Program-made: the position numbers and the translations under genes
Notes under the pieces: generated by a model
What the model was told of the DNA's origin: nothing
The model's database searches: none
The model's input: the letters and a program-made list of their open reading frames with translations, nothing else
Assembly: GCF_900452415.1 (NCBI RefSeq)
Contig: NZ_UGNX01000001.1
Coordinates: 868,001 to 932,000, forward strand
From: Legionella cincinnatiensis
Lineage (GTDB): Bacteria; Pseudomonadota; Gammaproteobacteria; Legionellales; Legionellaceae
Direction: 5' to 3'
DNA: 64,000 bases
In this document: one piece after another, positions 18,483 to 26,672 of the stretch
How the letters are laid out: each line of letters starts with the position of its first letter
How positions within the stretch are numbered: the stretch's first letter is position 1

Positions 18483-19493
18483 CTATTCCATTCCGTTATT
18501 ATATTCACCCATACAAGCTAAGCTGTTCAAACGGGCGCGATTAAGTAAAGCTTCTTGTGCTGTAGCAATATTGGCATCTTTTCCACCCCAGGCAGATAAG
18601 CAATTCTCTTGTAATGCTCTGCCAAAGGAAAAACTCAGTAACCACGGTTGATGGTCAATGCTGTTGATTGCATTTAAATTCGCTGTAGCTTGCTGAGGTG
18701 TTTGACCGCCAGATAGGAAATTAATTGTGGGTACCGCAGCAGGAACATTATTACGAAATACACCAATCGTGTAATCGGCAACTTCATCGGGTTCACTAAA
18801 GGGTTGATTTTCCTTACCGCAGGTTACCATGCTTGGTTTTAAGATGATATGTTCTAGTTCAACCTGATGGATAAACAAGGCATGAAATAACTCATGGAGC
18901 ACGATTTCGCATACTTCAGCGCAGTGCTCTATGCTGTGATTTCCATCCATAAGCACTTCAGGCTCAACAATAGGAACTATACCTGCTTCTTGACAGGCTG
19001 CTGCATAACGCGCCAAATTCTCTGCGCCTGTTTTTACTGCAGTCAAACTGGGTGTATATTCTGAAATAGAATAAACATTACGCCATTTAGCAAATTTTGC
19101 GCCTAATTTTTTAAAATGCTGTAAGCGTTCTGCTAAACCATCTAAGCCTTGTGTTACTTTTTCCTGTTCAGTATTGGCTAAATCAACTAACCCTTTGTCT
19201 ACTTTAATTCCAGGAACGATGCCTTTATCTGCAAATAATTTAACAATAGGGGTTCCATGCTCATCAGTCTGGCTAAAGGTTTCTTCAAACAAAATAACAC
19301 CATTGATATAGTTTTCTAAGTCAGGTGTTGTGGCGAGTAATAACCTATAATTTCTGCGATTTTCTTCAGTATTTTCAATTCCTATTGAGGAAAAGCGCTT
19401 CCCTATAGTTGCATTACTTTCATCGGCAGCTAAAATTCCTTTACCTGCCTGAAGTATTTGTTCCATAGTACTGGATAATTCTTCATAACTCAT
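18483..19493 (-). CDS. Class I fructose-bisphosphate aldolase
   Basis: This 336-residue enzyme cleaves fructose 1,6-bisphosphate to glyceraldehyde 3-phosphate and dihydroxyacetone phosphate in glycolysis and gluconeogenesis. It belongs to the metal-independent, eukaryote-like class I family. GILAADES near residue 20, the FEETF segment, VPIVEPEVL and the Schiff-base lysine Lys219 in LEHIILKPSM are all present, as is the late LSGGQT motif. Its length is close to the family norm. The flavoprotein gene upstream on the same strand ends 15 bp before this start, so the two are probably cotranscribed with the flavoprotein downstream of this gene's 5' neighbour order (19509-20243 is transcribed first). 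Confidence 0.92.
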   Translation of the reverse strand: MSYEELSSTMEQILQAGKGILAADESNATIGKRFSSIGIENTEENRRNYRLLLATTPDLENYINGVILFEETFSQTDEHGTPIVKLFADKGIVPGIKVDKGLVDLANTEQEKVTQGLDGLAERLQHFKKLGAKFAKWRNVYSISEYTPSLTAVKTGAENLARYAAACQEAGIVPIVEPEVLMDGNHSIEHCAEVCEIVLHELFHALFIHQVELEHIILKPSMVTCGKENQPFSEPDEVADYTIGVFRNNVPAAVPTINFLSGGQTPQQATANLNAINSIDHQPWLLSFSFGRALQENCLSAWGGKDANIATAQEALLNRARLNSLACMGEYNNGME

Positions 19494-19508
19494 AATTGCT
19501 CCTGATCA

Positions 19509-20243
19509 TTATCTAGATATATATTTTTCACGAATAATTTGTTGCATAACAAAGCCTTGATCTTTTAAAGAATTAAAAGCCTCGTCAATCATACCTGGAT
19601 TTCCACATAAATAAATAATATCTTTTTCGGGATTAAGGTTTAGTGACGGAAAAGCATGTTGTACATAGCCACTGAATTCATTTTCAATTAATTCATGCTT
19701 GGGTTGACGACTTAAGTAAGGTCTGAATGTGGCTTGAGGATATTTTTGCACAAAATCTCGAAATTCATTAGCATAGAGAATCTCTTCGCGTCGTTGTACC
19801 CCCTGGAGAATAACCACTTGTAGTTCAGGATATTGATCCATAAGATTTCCAAGATCTTGGAGCATTGATCGGTATGGAGTAACCCCTGTACTCGTAGCTA
19901 CCAAGATAAAACGCCCAAAGTGGCCTTCTTTAAGCGTTAACCGGCCATAAGGGCCACTGACCTGTATTGTATCACCAGGTTTTAAATGATACAGCAATTC
20001 AGTACCTGGTCCATTTTCAAAATAGCCTGCAGCGATCTCAATTTTATTATCGCGTTTTGGGATATTGGCTATACTATAACTACGCTTTAGTGTTTTACCT
20101 CCATGTTCAAAATGAATGGTAATAAATTGACCAGGAGAATAGTTAAAATATGGAAAAATCTGACAATTAAAAACAAAGTGTTTTACTTTAGGTGAGATCA
20201 TAAAAGATTCTACTAAAGTGATGGGAAATGTATTTATTTGCAT
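19509..20243 (-). CDS. Ferredoxin-NADP(+) reductase-like flavoprotein
   Basis: A 244-residue FAD/NAD(P)-binding oxidoreductase of the ferredoxin reductase-like superfamily. The FAD-binding barrel carries RSYSIAN (the RxYS flavin motif) and GPGTELLYHLKPGD. The nucleotide-binding half carries STGVTPYRSML and the C-terminal YLCGNPGMIDEAF. There is no 2Fe-2S ferredoxin domain fused. It would pass electrons between NAD(P)H and a small redox partner such as ferredoxin or flavodoxin; the partner is not adjacent. It lies immediately upstream of the aldolase gene in the same direction. Confidence 0.82.
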   Translation of the reverse strand: MQINTFPITLVESFMISPKVKHFVFNCQIFPYFNYSPGQFITIHFEHGGKTLKRSYSIANIPKRDNKIEIAAGYFENGPGTELLYHLKPGDTIQVSGPYGRLTLKEGHFGRFILVATSTGVTPYRSMLQDLGNLMDQYPELQVVILQGVQRREEILYANEFRDFVQKYPQATFRPYLSRQPKHELIENEFSGYVQHAFPSLNLNPEKDIIYLCGNPGMIDEAFNSLKDQGFVMQQIIREKYISR

Positions 20244-20347
20244 AATGAGTATAAACTTTATTATAAAACTTGAGATTATAACCTTGAAATGAAGTTAATA
20301 TAAGCAAAAATTATGCATTATAAGTTTTAACGGCATATAATTAAATT

Positions 20348-20866
20348 ATGAACACACCAGATCTTGTTACAATGATAGGCAATTTAAGCCGTTCTTTATA
20401 TCCGGTACAGCATATTATTACCGGGGGGGCTTATATTCTAGGTATTTTATTTTTTATGACCGCTATTGCCAAGCTCAGAAAAATAGCTGATTACAGGGCT
20501 CAGTCGTCTTCTCAGGAAAAGATGTATGGTCCAATGATGTATTTAATATTTGGAGCACTTTTGCTTTATTTGCCGTCTGCTTTGGACGTAATGGCTAATA
20601 CGGCCTTTGGGGTAGGGAATATATTAACTTATAGCTCGTACAATCCCTCAAATATATTTAGTTCAATGGGATTACTCATTCAAACTATAGGCATCTTATG
20701 GTTCGTCCGCGGTTCCGTTTTAGTGGCGCATTCAAGCCATCCGGGGACGGGACATGGGCCAAAAGGTTTAGCATTTATCTGTGCAGGAATTTTAGCGATG
20801 AATTTTGATAATACAATTGCTGCTCTGAATTACGTGGTGAATAATTTTGTGAGTTGGACACTTTAA
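20348..20866 (+). CDS. dotV: IcmC/DotE-family Dot/Icm secretion protein (DotV-like)
   Basis: A 172-residue multi-spanning inner-membrane protein. Hydrophobic segments occur around residues 23-42, 65-82, 105-125 and 138-155. The overall pattern (short N-terminal amphipathic part, GGAYILGILFF, then MYGPMMYLIFGALLLYLPS) matches the IcmC/DotE, IcmD/DotP and DotV group of small membrane proteins of the Dot/Icm type IVB secretion system. The neighbourhood beside pssA and the rpoN group fits dotV, which lies apart from the main icm/dot regions in L. pneumophila. The family is recognised with fair confidence; the exact paralogue is inference. It is the best genus marker in the window. Confidence 0.72.
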   Translation: MNTPDLVTMIGNLSRSLYPVQHIITGGAYILGILFFMTAIAKLRKIADYRAQSSSQEKMYGPMMYLIFGALLLYLPSALDVMANTAFGVGNILTYSSYNPSNIFSSMGLLIQTIGILWFVRGSVLVAHSSHPGTGHGPKGLAFICAGILAMNFDNTIAALNYVVNNFVSWTL

Positions 20867-20899
20867 AAATAAGTCCTGGCTGGTACTTCATCATATCCT

Positions 20900-21190
20900 T
20901 TAGTCTTCTCCACATATCCTGAGGTTGTTTGCTTTAGCAAAATCTAAGATTGATTGGTATAACAAGGGACTTGATTCTTTAAGCTTAGGGTCAAGCAAAA
21001 CGCATTGATAGCCTTCACTATTGACGCTTGGGCGCAATAAAGGAGAATAGCGAATACGGCTATTTTTGAAACTTGCTAATGAACCACTCATTCGTTCAGC
21101 CCAGTCACTAGGTCTGAATGTTTTCCCTTGAGCAGTTATTCCTTCGATAATAATTGTTTTATTTTCTGCGGCAACCATAACACTATGCAA
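20900..21190 (-). CDS. DUF3579-family protein
   Basis: A 96-residue soluble protein. The segment TFRPSDWAERMSGSLASF, followed by RYSPLLRPSVNSEGYQCVLL and FAKANNLRI, resembles the DUF3579 family of beta- and gammaproteobacteria, which has no assigned function. It is convergent with the DotV-like gene and divergent from pssA. A second ATG (MVAAENK) five codons in is an alternative start. Confidence 0.7.
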   Translation of the reverse strand: MHSVMVAAENKTIIIEGITAQGKTFRPSDWAERMSGSLASFKNSRIRYSPLLRPSVNSEGYQCVLLDPKLKESSPLLYQSILDFAKANNLRICGED

Positions 21191-21351
21191 TTTAAGTACA
21201 GTGTGCTAAGTATAACATCATATGGTGCATGCTGTATTGAAATTTATTCGTTTTGTTGAAATAAATTTGTGTTAAATATAATTTGCAAAAGTAATTTTTA
21301 TCCCTATTATGTCAAGATACTTTATTTAGGGGTTTTTAAAGGTTATTAAGA

Positions 21352-22089
21352 ATGGAAAAAGACAGTCATTCTGGTATTTATTTGTTGCCCAATCTGTTTA
21401 CAACGGCAAGTTTGTTTGCTGCATTTTATTCTCTTGTTGCCTCAATGAAAGGACAATTTGAAGCATCAATCATTGCAATATTTATTGGCATGATTGCAGA
21501 TGGATTAGATGGAAGAATTGCTCGTTTAACTCACACGCAGACTGCATTTGGTGCCCAATACGATAGTTTATCGGATATGGTCACATTTGGAGTGGCTCCT
21601 TCACTTTTAGTCTATAATTTGATTTTAAATCACTTAGGAAAAGTGGGGTGGCTTGTTGCATTTGTTTATACAGCAGCTGTAGCTTTACGTTTGGCTCGTT
21701 TTAATACCCAACTCGAAACAGCAGATAAAAGATATTTTCAAGGATTGCCTTGCCCACCTTCTGCAGCAGTAATGGCTTCTTTTGCATGGTTATGCTATCA
21801 ACATGAGTGGCAAAATATTTTCGTTGCGGTGTTAACTGCGTTCTTATCGTTAATTACGTCTACATTAATGGTTTCTAATATTCGTTATTATAGTTTTAAG
21901 GAAGTAGATTTTAAGGGGAAAGTTCCTTTTTTGTATGTATTAGTCATGATCATTTTATTTGTAGCTATTGCTGCTGATCCCTCATTAGTTTTATTTATTG
22001 GATTTACTATTTACGCGATTTCTGGATTAATTATGACCTTAATTGTTTTGCAGAAAGTAAGAAAGCAGAGAAGAAACATGGAGAAATAG
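21352..22089 (+). CDS. pssA: CDP-diacylglycerol-serine O-phosphatidyltransferase
   Basis: This 245-residue integral membrane enzyme makes phosphatidylserine from CDP-diacylglycerol and serine, the step before phosphatidylethanolamine. The CDP-alcohol phosphotransferase motif is complete: DGLDGRIARLTHTQTAFGAQ continuing into YDSLSDMVTFGVAP (DGxxAR...GxxxDxxxD pattern). About seven hydrophobic segments follow. It is the membrane type (PssA type II), not the E. coli peripheral enzyme. Upstream TTTAGGGG gives a plausible ribosome site. A single transcription unit is likely, as the next genes face the other way. Confidence 0.9.
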   Translation: MEKDSHSGIYLLPNLFTTASLFAAFYSLVASMKGQFEASIIAIFIGMIADGLDGRIARLTHTQTAFGAQYDSLSDMVTFGVAPSLLVYNLILNHLGKVGWLVAFVYTAAVALRLARFNTQLETADKRYFQGLPCPPSAAVMASFAWLCYQHEWQNIFVAVLTAFLSLITSTLMVSNIRYYSFKEVDFKGKVPFLYVLVMIILFVAIAADPSLVLFIGFTIYAISGLIMTLIVLQKVRKQRRNMEK

Positions 22090-22246
22090 CTCTGCCGCGA
22101 AGGTATTTGTTCAAAAGATATACTTGGTAAAAGTTAGGTTGAAAATGAAATTGCTTGAACAAATTACAGGCCTTTTACTCTTTTTAGCCCAAGTTTCTCG
22201 ATGAATGTGGCATGCATGAGTAGTTTTGTCGATTAAATAATGATTA

Positions 22247-22516
22247 CTACTCGCCTTCACCAAAAAAATTATTGATTAAGTGAGTTAAAGCTTCATTCAT
22301 TTGGGTTTCATCAGGGCCATTTATTTCCATAATGATTTCAGCTCCTTGATTTGCGGCGAGCATCATTACACCCATAATGCTTTTTCCATTAACGGTTTGT
22401 GAATTACAGGTTACATCAATCTGGCTTTGAAATCGTGCAGCAGTTGAGACAAATTTTGCTGATGCCCTTGCATGTAAGCCTAATTTATTAATTATTTTAA
22501 TCGTAGTTTTTATCAT
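22247..22516 (-). CDS. HPr-family phosphocarrier protein
   Basis: An 89-residue phosphocarrier of the phosphotransferase system. His15 in GLHARAS is the phosphorylation site, and Ser46 in NGKSIMGVMML is at the regulatory serine position. It is the last gene of the rpoN-hpf-HPr group, which in proteobacteria usually encodes the regulatory nitrogen PTS (NPr, ptsO). A role in regulation rather than sugar uptake is therefore likely. No enzyme I or EIIA gene is present in the window. Confidence 0.88.
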   Translation of the reverse strand: MIKTTIKIINKLGLHARASAKFVSTAARFQSQIDVTCNSQTVNGKSIMGVMMLAANQGAEIIMEINGPDETQMNEALTHLINNFFGEGE

Positions 22517-22555
22517 AGCGCGTACAATGTACCATGAAGTGTAAAATAAGTGTAG

Positions 22556-22639
22556 TCTGATGGGGATGAAAACACGGTTTCAATGAAGGATTGTGCGAGC
22601 ACCGGGACAAGGCATTCCTTATCCCGGCTACTCATCAGA
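22556..22639. repeat. Nested palindrome between hpf and the HPr gene
   Basis: An inner hairpin at 22602-22627 pairs CCGGGACAAGG with CCTTATCCCGG (one mismatch, loop CATT). It is enclosed by TCTGATG at 22556 and CATCAGA at 22633-22639. It looks like a single REP-type unit in the 231-bp gap and could also attenuate read-through from hpf into the HPr gene. Confidence 0.5.
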
Positions 22640-22747
22640 GGCTTTTGTATAACTATCTTTTACTTGATTACTGCAAGTTAAACGTCTATTTTGCGTCTTA
22701 CACTCAGCAAAATATGCTGTGCTGGCTGGTTATGTAGAAGTTATACC

Positions 22748-23041
22748 TTAATCATGATGATTACGGTTTTTTTCTTTATGTTTGATCAGTTGCCGATCTA
22801 ATTTATCAATCAATGTATCAATTGCGGTGTATAAATCATCAGATTCTGAACTTGCATGCAACTCCCCTTTGGCTACATAAACAGTTGCTTCAGCAATTTG
22901 TCTTAATTTTTCTACACCAAAAACTACATTAATGGACGTGATTTGATCGAAGTGACGCTCTAGTTTATCGAATTTTTCTTCGGTAAATGCTCTGATAGCA
23001 GGAGTAACATCCATATGATGCCCTGTGATGTTAATTTGCAT
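22748..23041 (-). CDS. hpf: Ribosome hibernation promoting factor (short form)
   Basis: A 97-residue HPF/YfiA-family protein that binds the 30S subunit and inactivates ribosomes in stationary phase. MQINITGHHMDVTPAIRAF at the start and the later VYVAKGELHASSESDDLYTA stretch with IDKLDRQLIKHK are typical. There is no C-terminal dimerisation extension, so it is the short gammaproteobacterial form. It follows rpoN on the same strand with about 155 bp between, part of which is a dispersed repeat. Confidence 0.92.
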   Translation of the reverse strand: MQINITGHHMDVTPAIRAFTEEKFDKLERHFDQITSINVVFGVEKLRQIAEATVYVAKGELHASSESDDLYTAIDTLIDKLDRQLIKHKEKNRNHHD

Positions 23042-23098
23042 AAAAATCTCCTAGTTGTTTTAGAATCATAAAAAGCTATGATTTCTAATAATTAATGT

Positions 23099-23187
23099 GT
23101 TCGATATAAGAACAATATTATTTTTTATATCGAATTATGTTGATTTAAAATTAATTGGGTCCCGTATAAATGCTACGTATTTTACTA
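23099..23187. repeat. Copy of the GTTCGATATAA hairpin repeat (partial) at the rpoN 3' end
   Basis: The stretch begins GTTCGATATAAG and folds back with TTTTTTATATCGAA, then continues CCCGTATAAATGCTACGTAT. This matches the copies on either side of uppS (42464-42620 and 43401-43550) but ends before the GGATAACGTTCGTTTAGCGAC part. It lies between rpoN and hpf and ends nine bases from the rpoN stop. Confidence 0.65.
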
Positions 23188-23195
23188 AACTCTCA

Positions 23196-24593
23196 TTAGT
23201 TATCAATTATTTTTCGTTCATTAGATGGAGCAATTCCCATTGCTTCACGATATTTTGCTACAGTTCGTCTTGCTACTTGAATCCCTTGTTTTTCCAGTAA
23301 TTGGGTAATTTTGCTGTCACTTAATGGTTTTTTTCTATTCTCGGCGGCAATTAATTTTTTAATTACGGCACGTATTGCCGTAGAAGAGCATTCATCGCCA
23401 ACATTTGTACTAATATGGCTAGAGAAGAAATATTTAAGTTCAAAGACACCTCGAGGAGTATGAATGAATTTTTGTGTAGTAACACGCGATATGGTTGATT
23501 CATGCATTTCTAGAGTTAAAGCAACGTCATTAAGAATTAATGGTTTCATTGCTTCTTCTCCATATTCTAGGAATCCTTGCTGATACTCCATAATGCAGGT
23601 AGCTACTTTGAGTAGCGTTTCTTGTCGGCTTTGAATGCTTTTTAAAAACCATCGTGCTTCTTGCAGGTTATTTTTTAGAAATTGATTGTCTGCACTATTG
23701 TCTGCTCGTTGAATAAGTGATGCATATTGATTGTTAATGCTTAAGTGAGGAAGCACACTTTGATTTAATTGAACTTTCCATTGGTTGTTGATCTTTTTAA
23801 CCGTTAAATCGGGAATAATATACTCAGTAATGTCTTCATGAATTAAACTCCCCGGCTTAGGGTTTAATTTTTGGATAATTTTTAATACTGAGTCAATTGT
23901 TTTTTCAGTAATCTGGTGATTTTTCATCAGTTGTCGGTAATTATGCTGACCCAGTAATTCAATGTCTTTAGTGATTATCTTTTTAGCCAAGGCTAAATGT
24001 TCTGTATCTTGATGAAGTTGATCCAGCTGGATGAGTAATGTTTCCGCTAGATTGATGCAAGCACATCCTACAGGATCAAATAATTGAAGGCGATGACGTA
24101 CCGCTTCTATTTCATCTAAGTCAAGGGGGTGCTCTTCGCTGGTAAGGCTAGCATGTAGCTCAGCAATGCTCATACTTAGGAATCCATCGCTGTTAAGCGC
24201 ATCGATAATGGCAGTAGCTATAGCCCTATCTATATCACTCATAGGAGAAAGGTTAAGCTGCCATTTTAAATGATCTTTTAAGTTAGTGGTTGTACAATGT
24301 AGGTTATCAAAATTATAGTCATGTTCTTCAAATGAGGTGCGCTTATCTGAGCTTTGATATAATTCAGACCATTGAAAGTCACTTTGCTCATTTTCTTGTT
24401 GTCTTATTTCATCGATTTGGATTTCTTCTTTTTCTTCATTTGGCGTTGCTTCAAGCAAAGGATTTGATTCAAGAACGAGTTGAATTTCTTGTTGTAAATC
24501 AATAGTTGATAATTGCAAAATTCTTATCGCTTGTTGTAGCTGTGGAGTTAGAGTTAAATGCTGGCTAATACTTAGTTGCAATGATGGTTTCAT
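23196..24593 (-). CDS. rpoN: RNA polymerase sigma-54 factor
   Basis: A 465-residue sigma-54 that directs transcription from -24/-12 promoters under enhancer-binding activators. The Gln/Leu-rich region I is present (QLSISQHLTLTPQLQQAIRI and LQLSTIDLQQEI, then NPLLE). An acidic region II follows, then the core-binding region III. The RpoN box ARRTVAKYRE lies 20 residues from the C-terminus. In Legionella sigma-54 controls flagellar genes. It leads the rpoN-hpf-HPr group on the minus strand. Confidence 0.95.
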   Translation of the reverse strand: MKPSLQLSISQHLTLTPQLQQAIRILQLSTIDLQQEIQLVLESNPLLEATPNEEKEEIQIDEIRQQENEQSDFQWSELYQSSDKRTSFEEHDYNFDNLHCTTTNLKDHLKWQLNLSPMSDIDRAIATAIIDALNSDGFLSMSIAELHASLTSEEHPLDLDEIEAVRHRLQLFDPVGCACINLAETLLIQLDQLHQDTEHLALAKKIITKDIELLGQHNYRQLMKNHQITEKTIDSVLKIIQKLNPKPGSLIHEDITEYIIPDLTVKKINNQWKVQLNQSVLPHLSINNQYASLIQRADNSADNQFLKNNLQEARWFLKSIQSRQETLLKVATCIMEYQQGFLEYGEEAMKPLILNDVALTLEMHESTISRVTTQKFIHTPRGVFELKYFFSSHISTNVGDECSSTAIRAVIKKLIAAENRKKPLSDSKITQLLEKQGIQVARRTVAKYREAMGIAPSNERKIIDN

Positions 24594-24698
24594 GCAAATC
24601 CTCTTTGTTTTCTTTCATTGCTGTTTATTATCAGTTTAAACGATTCGGGAGGATTATCCAGTATTTCACCGGGTTATTTAGAATAAAACTCGAACTAA

Positions 24699-24723
24699 TA
24701 AAAAAGCCCCTTACCGGGGCTTA
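24699..24723 (-). terminator. Intrinsic terminator of the rpmB-rpmG operon
   Basis: Read on the minus strand the stem is TAAGCCCC/GGGGCTT with loop GGTAA, followed by a run of T. It begins six bases after the rpmG stop codon. Confidence 0.8.
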
Positions 24724-24728
24724 GATAT

Positions 24729-24893
24729 TTATTTTACTTTTTTCTCTTTGAAGAGCACATGCTTACGTACTTTTGGATCATACATCATGAGTTCCATCTT
24801 TTCAGGATGGTTCCGTGGATTCTTCGTTGTAGTTTTGTAGTATCCAGTTCCTGCTGTGGACTCCATTTTCACTTTAATAGTGACAGCTGCCAT
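24729..24893 (-). CDS. rpmG: 50S ribosomal protein L33
   Basis: A 54-residue ribosomal protein starting [20 protein letters not shown] and ending [13 protein letters not shown]. Both the length and the [13 protein letters not shown] core match L33. The variant has no Cys pairs, so it is the zinc-independent form. It follows rpmB by 16 bp on the same strand, the usual gammaproteobacterial rpmB-rpmG order. Confidence 0.95.
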   Translation of the reverse strand: MAAVTIKVKMESTAGTGYYKTTTKNPRNHPEKMELMMYDPKVRKHVLFKEKKVK

Positions 24894-24909
24894 GGCTTAT
24901 CCCCCTAAA

Positions 24910-25146
24910 TTATATTTTTTCGCCTTTAGCTCTGAGTTTATCCAGAACTGCTTTTATACCTAACTTGTCTATAATACGCATACCTTTGGTACTAAGTTTT
25001 AATGTGACAAATCGTTTTTCTTCTTCAACCCAAAAACTATGGTTTTGAATATTAGGCAGAAAGCGTCTTTTAGTTTTATTGTTAGCGTGCGACACTTTGT
25101 GGCCAGTCATGGGTCGCTTGCCAGTTACCTGACATACTCTAGACAT
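24910..25146 (-). CDS. rpmB: 50S ribosomal protein L28
   Basis: A 78-residue ribosomal protein starting [20 protein letters not shown], with the standard length and [13 protein letters not shown] segment of L28. First gene of the rpmB-rpmG operon; divergent from trmB. Confidence 0.96.
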   Translation of the reverse strand: MSRVCQVTGKRPMTGHKVSHANNKTKRRFLPNIQNHSFWVEEEKRFVTLKLSTKGMRIIDKLGIKAVLDKLRAKGEKI

Positions 25147-25308
25147 TATGTTACTCCAAAATAGGTTTTAATGTGCTTATCTTTGTAAAATTCTGGGCAA
25201 ATAGCCGGATGTGAAATACAAGAGCGGTTTTATATCAAAAAAATGCATTAGTTGCAAGATTTTTGTAAGAACATATAATTCCTGGCTTTAGATAAATTGG
25301 GTGTGAAG

Positions 25309-25983
25309 ATGCAGCGTCAGATAAAAAGTTATGTGTTACGAGCTGGGCGAGTAAGTAATCGACAACGCCAAGGTTTGGAGCTTTGGTTAAAGAATTATGA
25401 GCTCACTGTAAGTGGAAGTCCTTGGGATTTGAACAACGAATTTACACGATCAGCGGATACTATAGTTGAAATAGGATTTGGAATGGGGGCTTCGTTGTTG
25501 GCGATGGCAAAGAATAATCCTGAACTTAACTATATCGGAATAGAAGTACATCTTGCGGGGGTGGGGAGTTTGGCTGCTGATTTACATGAACATCAATTAT
25601 CTAATGTGCGTATTGTAGCGAATGATGCTGTAGAAGTATTTCATACTCAATTACTCGACAATTCACTTGCGGGAGTGCAGATTTTTTTTCCAGACCCATG
25701 GCATAAAAAGCGTCACCATAAAAGACGTTTAATTCAGACAGCATTTATTCAATTACTTGTACAAAAAATTAGACCTGGAGGATTTATTCACTGTGCTACC
25801 GACTGGCAAGAATATGCAGAGCATATGCTCCATGTTTTATCCATGGAGCAAGCTTTAAGAAATCTCCAGACCGATGGCGGATATTCTCCAAGACCTTTAT
25901 CACGGCCACTGACAAAGTTTGAGAATCGAGGTGAGCGTTTAGGGCATGGCATTTGGGACCTAATTTTTACTAAATTAACGTGA
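25309..25983 (+). CDS. trmB: tRNA (guanine-N7-)-methyltransferase
   Basis: This 224-residue enzyme makes m7G46 in the variable loop of tRNA with SAM as methyl donor. The SAM motif VEIGFGMGASLL, then NYIGIEVHLAGVG and the catalytic-region motif FFPDPWHKKRHHKRRL are diagnostic. I chose ATG 25309 (MQRQIKSYVLRAGR) over the upstream in-frame TTG, since the former aligns with the family start. The last codons and stop (TTA ACG TGA) coincide with the first bases of a dispersed repeat, so the natural C-terminus may have been slightly altered. Confidence 0.92.
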   Translation: MQRQIKSYVLRAGRVSNRQRQGLELWLKNYELTVSGSPWDLNNEFTRSADTIVEIGFGMGASLLAMAKNNPELNYIGIEVHLAGVGSLAADLHEHQLSNVRIVANDAVEVFHTQLLDNSLAGVQIFFPDPWHKKRHHKRRLIQTAFIQLLVQKIRPGGFIHCATDWQEYAEHMLHVLSMEQALRNLQTDGGYSPRPLSRPLTKFENRGERLGHGIWDLIFTKLT

Positions 25984-26585
25984 GTTATGGATAAAAAAGC
26001 GGATTATTCCCCCTCAGTACGTTCGGGCTGAGGAAGCGCGTAGCGATGTCTCGAAACCTTAGCACGAATTTTCAAGATCTGTGTTCAGGCTTCAAGACGG
26101 CATGAATGCCTCCTCAGCCCAAACGGGCCGAAATGGAGACTGGTTCTAAATAGATTCTTTATCCGAAACTCACGTTAAATTAACATGAGTTATGGATAAA
26201 AAAGCGGATTATTCCCCCTCAGTACGTTCGGGCTGAGGAAGCGCGTAGCGATGTCTCGAAGCCTTAGCACGAATTTTCAAGATCTGTGTTCAGGCTTCAA
26301 GACGGCATGAATGCCTCCTCAGCCCAAACGGGCCGAAATGGAGACTGGTTCTAAATAGATCCTTTATCCGAAACTCACGTTAAATTAACATGAATTATGG
26401 ATAAAAAAGCGGATTATTCCCCCTCAGTACGTTCGGGCTGAGGAAGCGCAAAGCGCTGTCTCGAAGCCTTAACACGAACATACCAAGGCTTCGAGACGAT
26501 GCTAACGCATCTCCTCAGCCCGATCGGAGTCAGGTAGACGCTGGTTCTAATAAAATCCTTATCCATAACTCACGTTAAATTAACG
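25975..26585. repeat. Three tandem copies of a ~205-bp palindromic repeat
   Basis: Units start with TTAACGTGAGTTATGGATAA or a one-base variant at 25975, 26180 and 26385, giving periods of 205 and 205, then about 195 for the last. Each contains CTCAGTACGTTCGGGCTGAG, a TCTCGAAGCC stretch, its inverse, and CTCAGCCC..GGGCC. The first two copies are nearly identical; the third is diverged (GCGCAAAGCGC, TTCGAGACGATGCTAACGCA). They fill the 690-bp gap between trmB and the ankyrin gene. There are no unique spacers of fixed length, so this is not a CRISPR array. Confidence 0.85.
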
Positions 26586-26672
26586 TGATCTCGACATAAA
26601 AGGTATAGAGTTTGATCTTCTATTGTTCAATGTGTAATATAAATCTGGAAGTAACTTACAGAGGATGTAATC

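Noticed and set aside
18391..18651. 86-codon open frame on the plus strand
   Set aside because: Half lies in a dispersed palindrome and half is antisense to the aldolase C-terminus; no ribosome site.
25975..26585. CRISPR array or insertion sequence
   Set aside because: Only three units of 205 bp, no spacers, no transposase frame.
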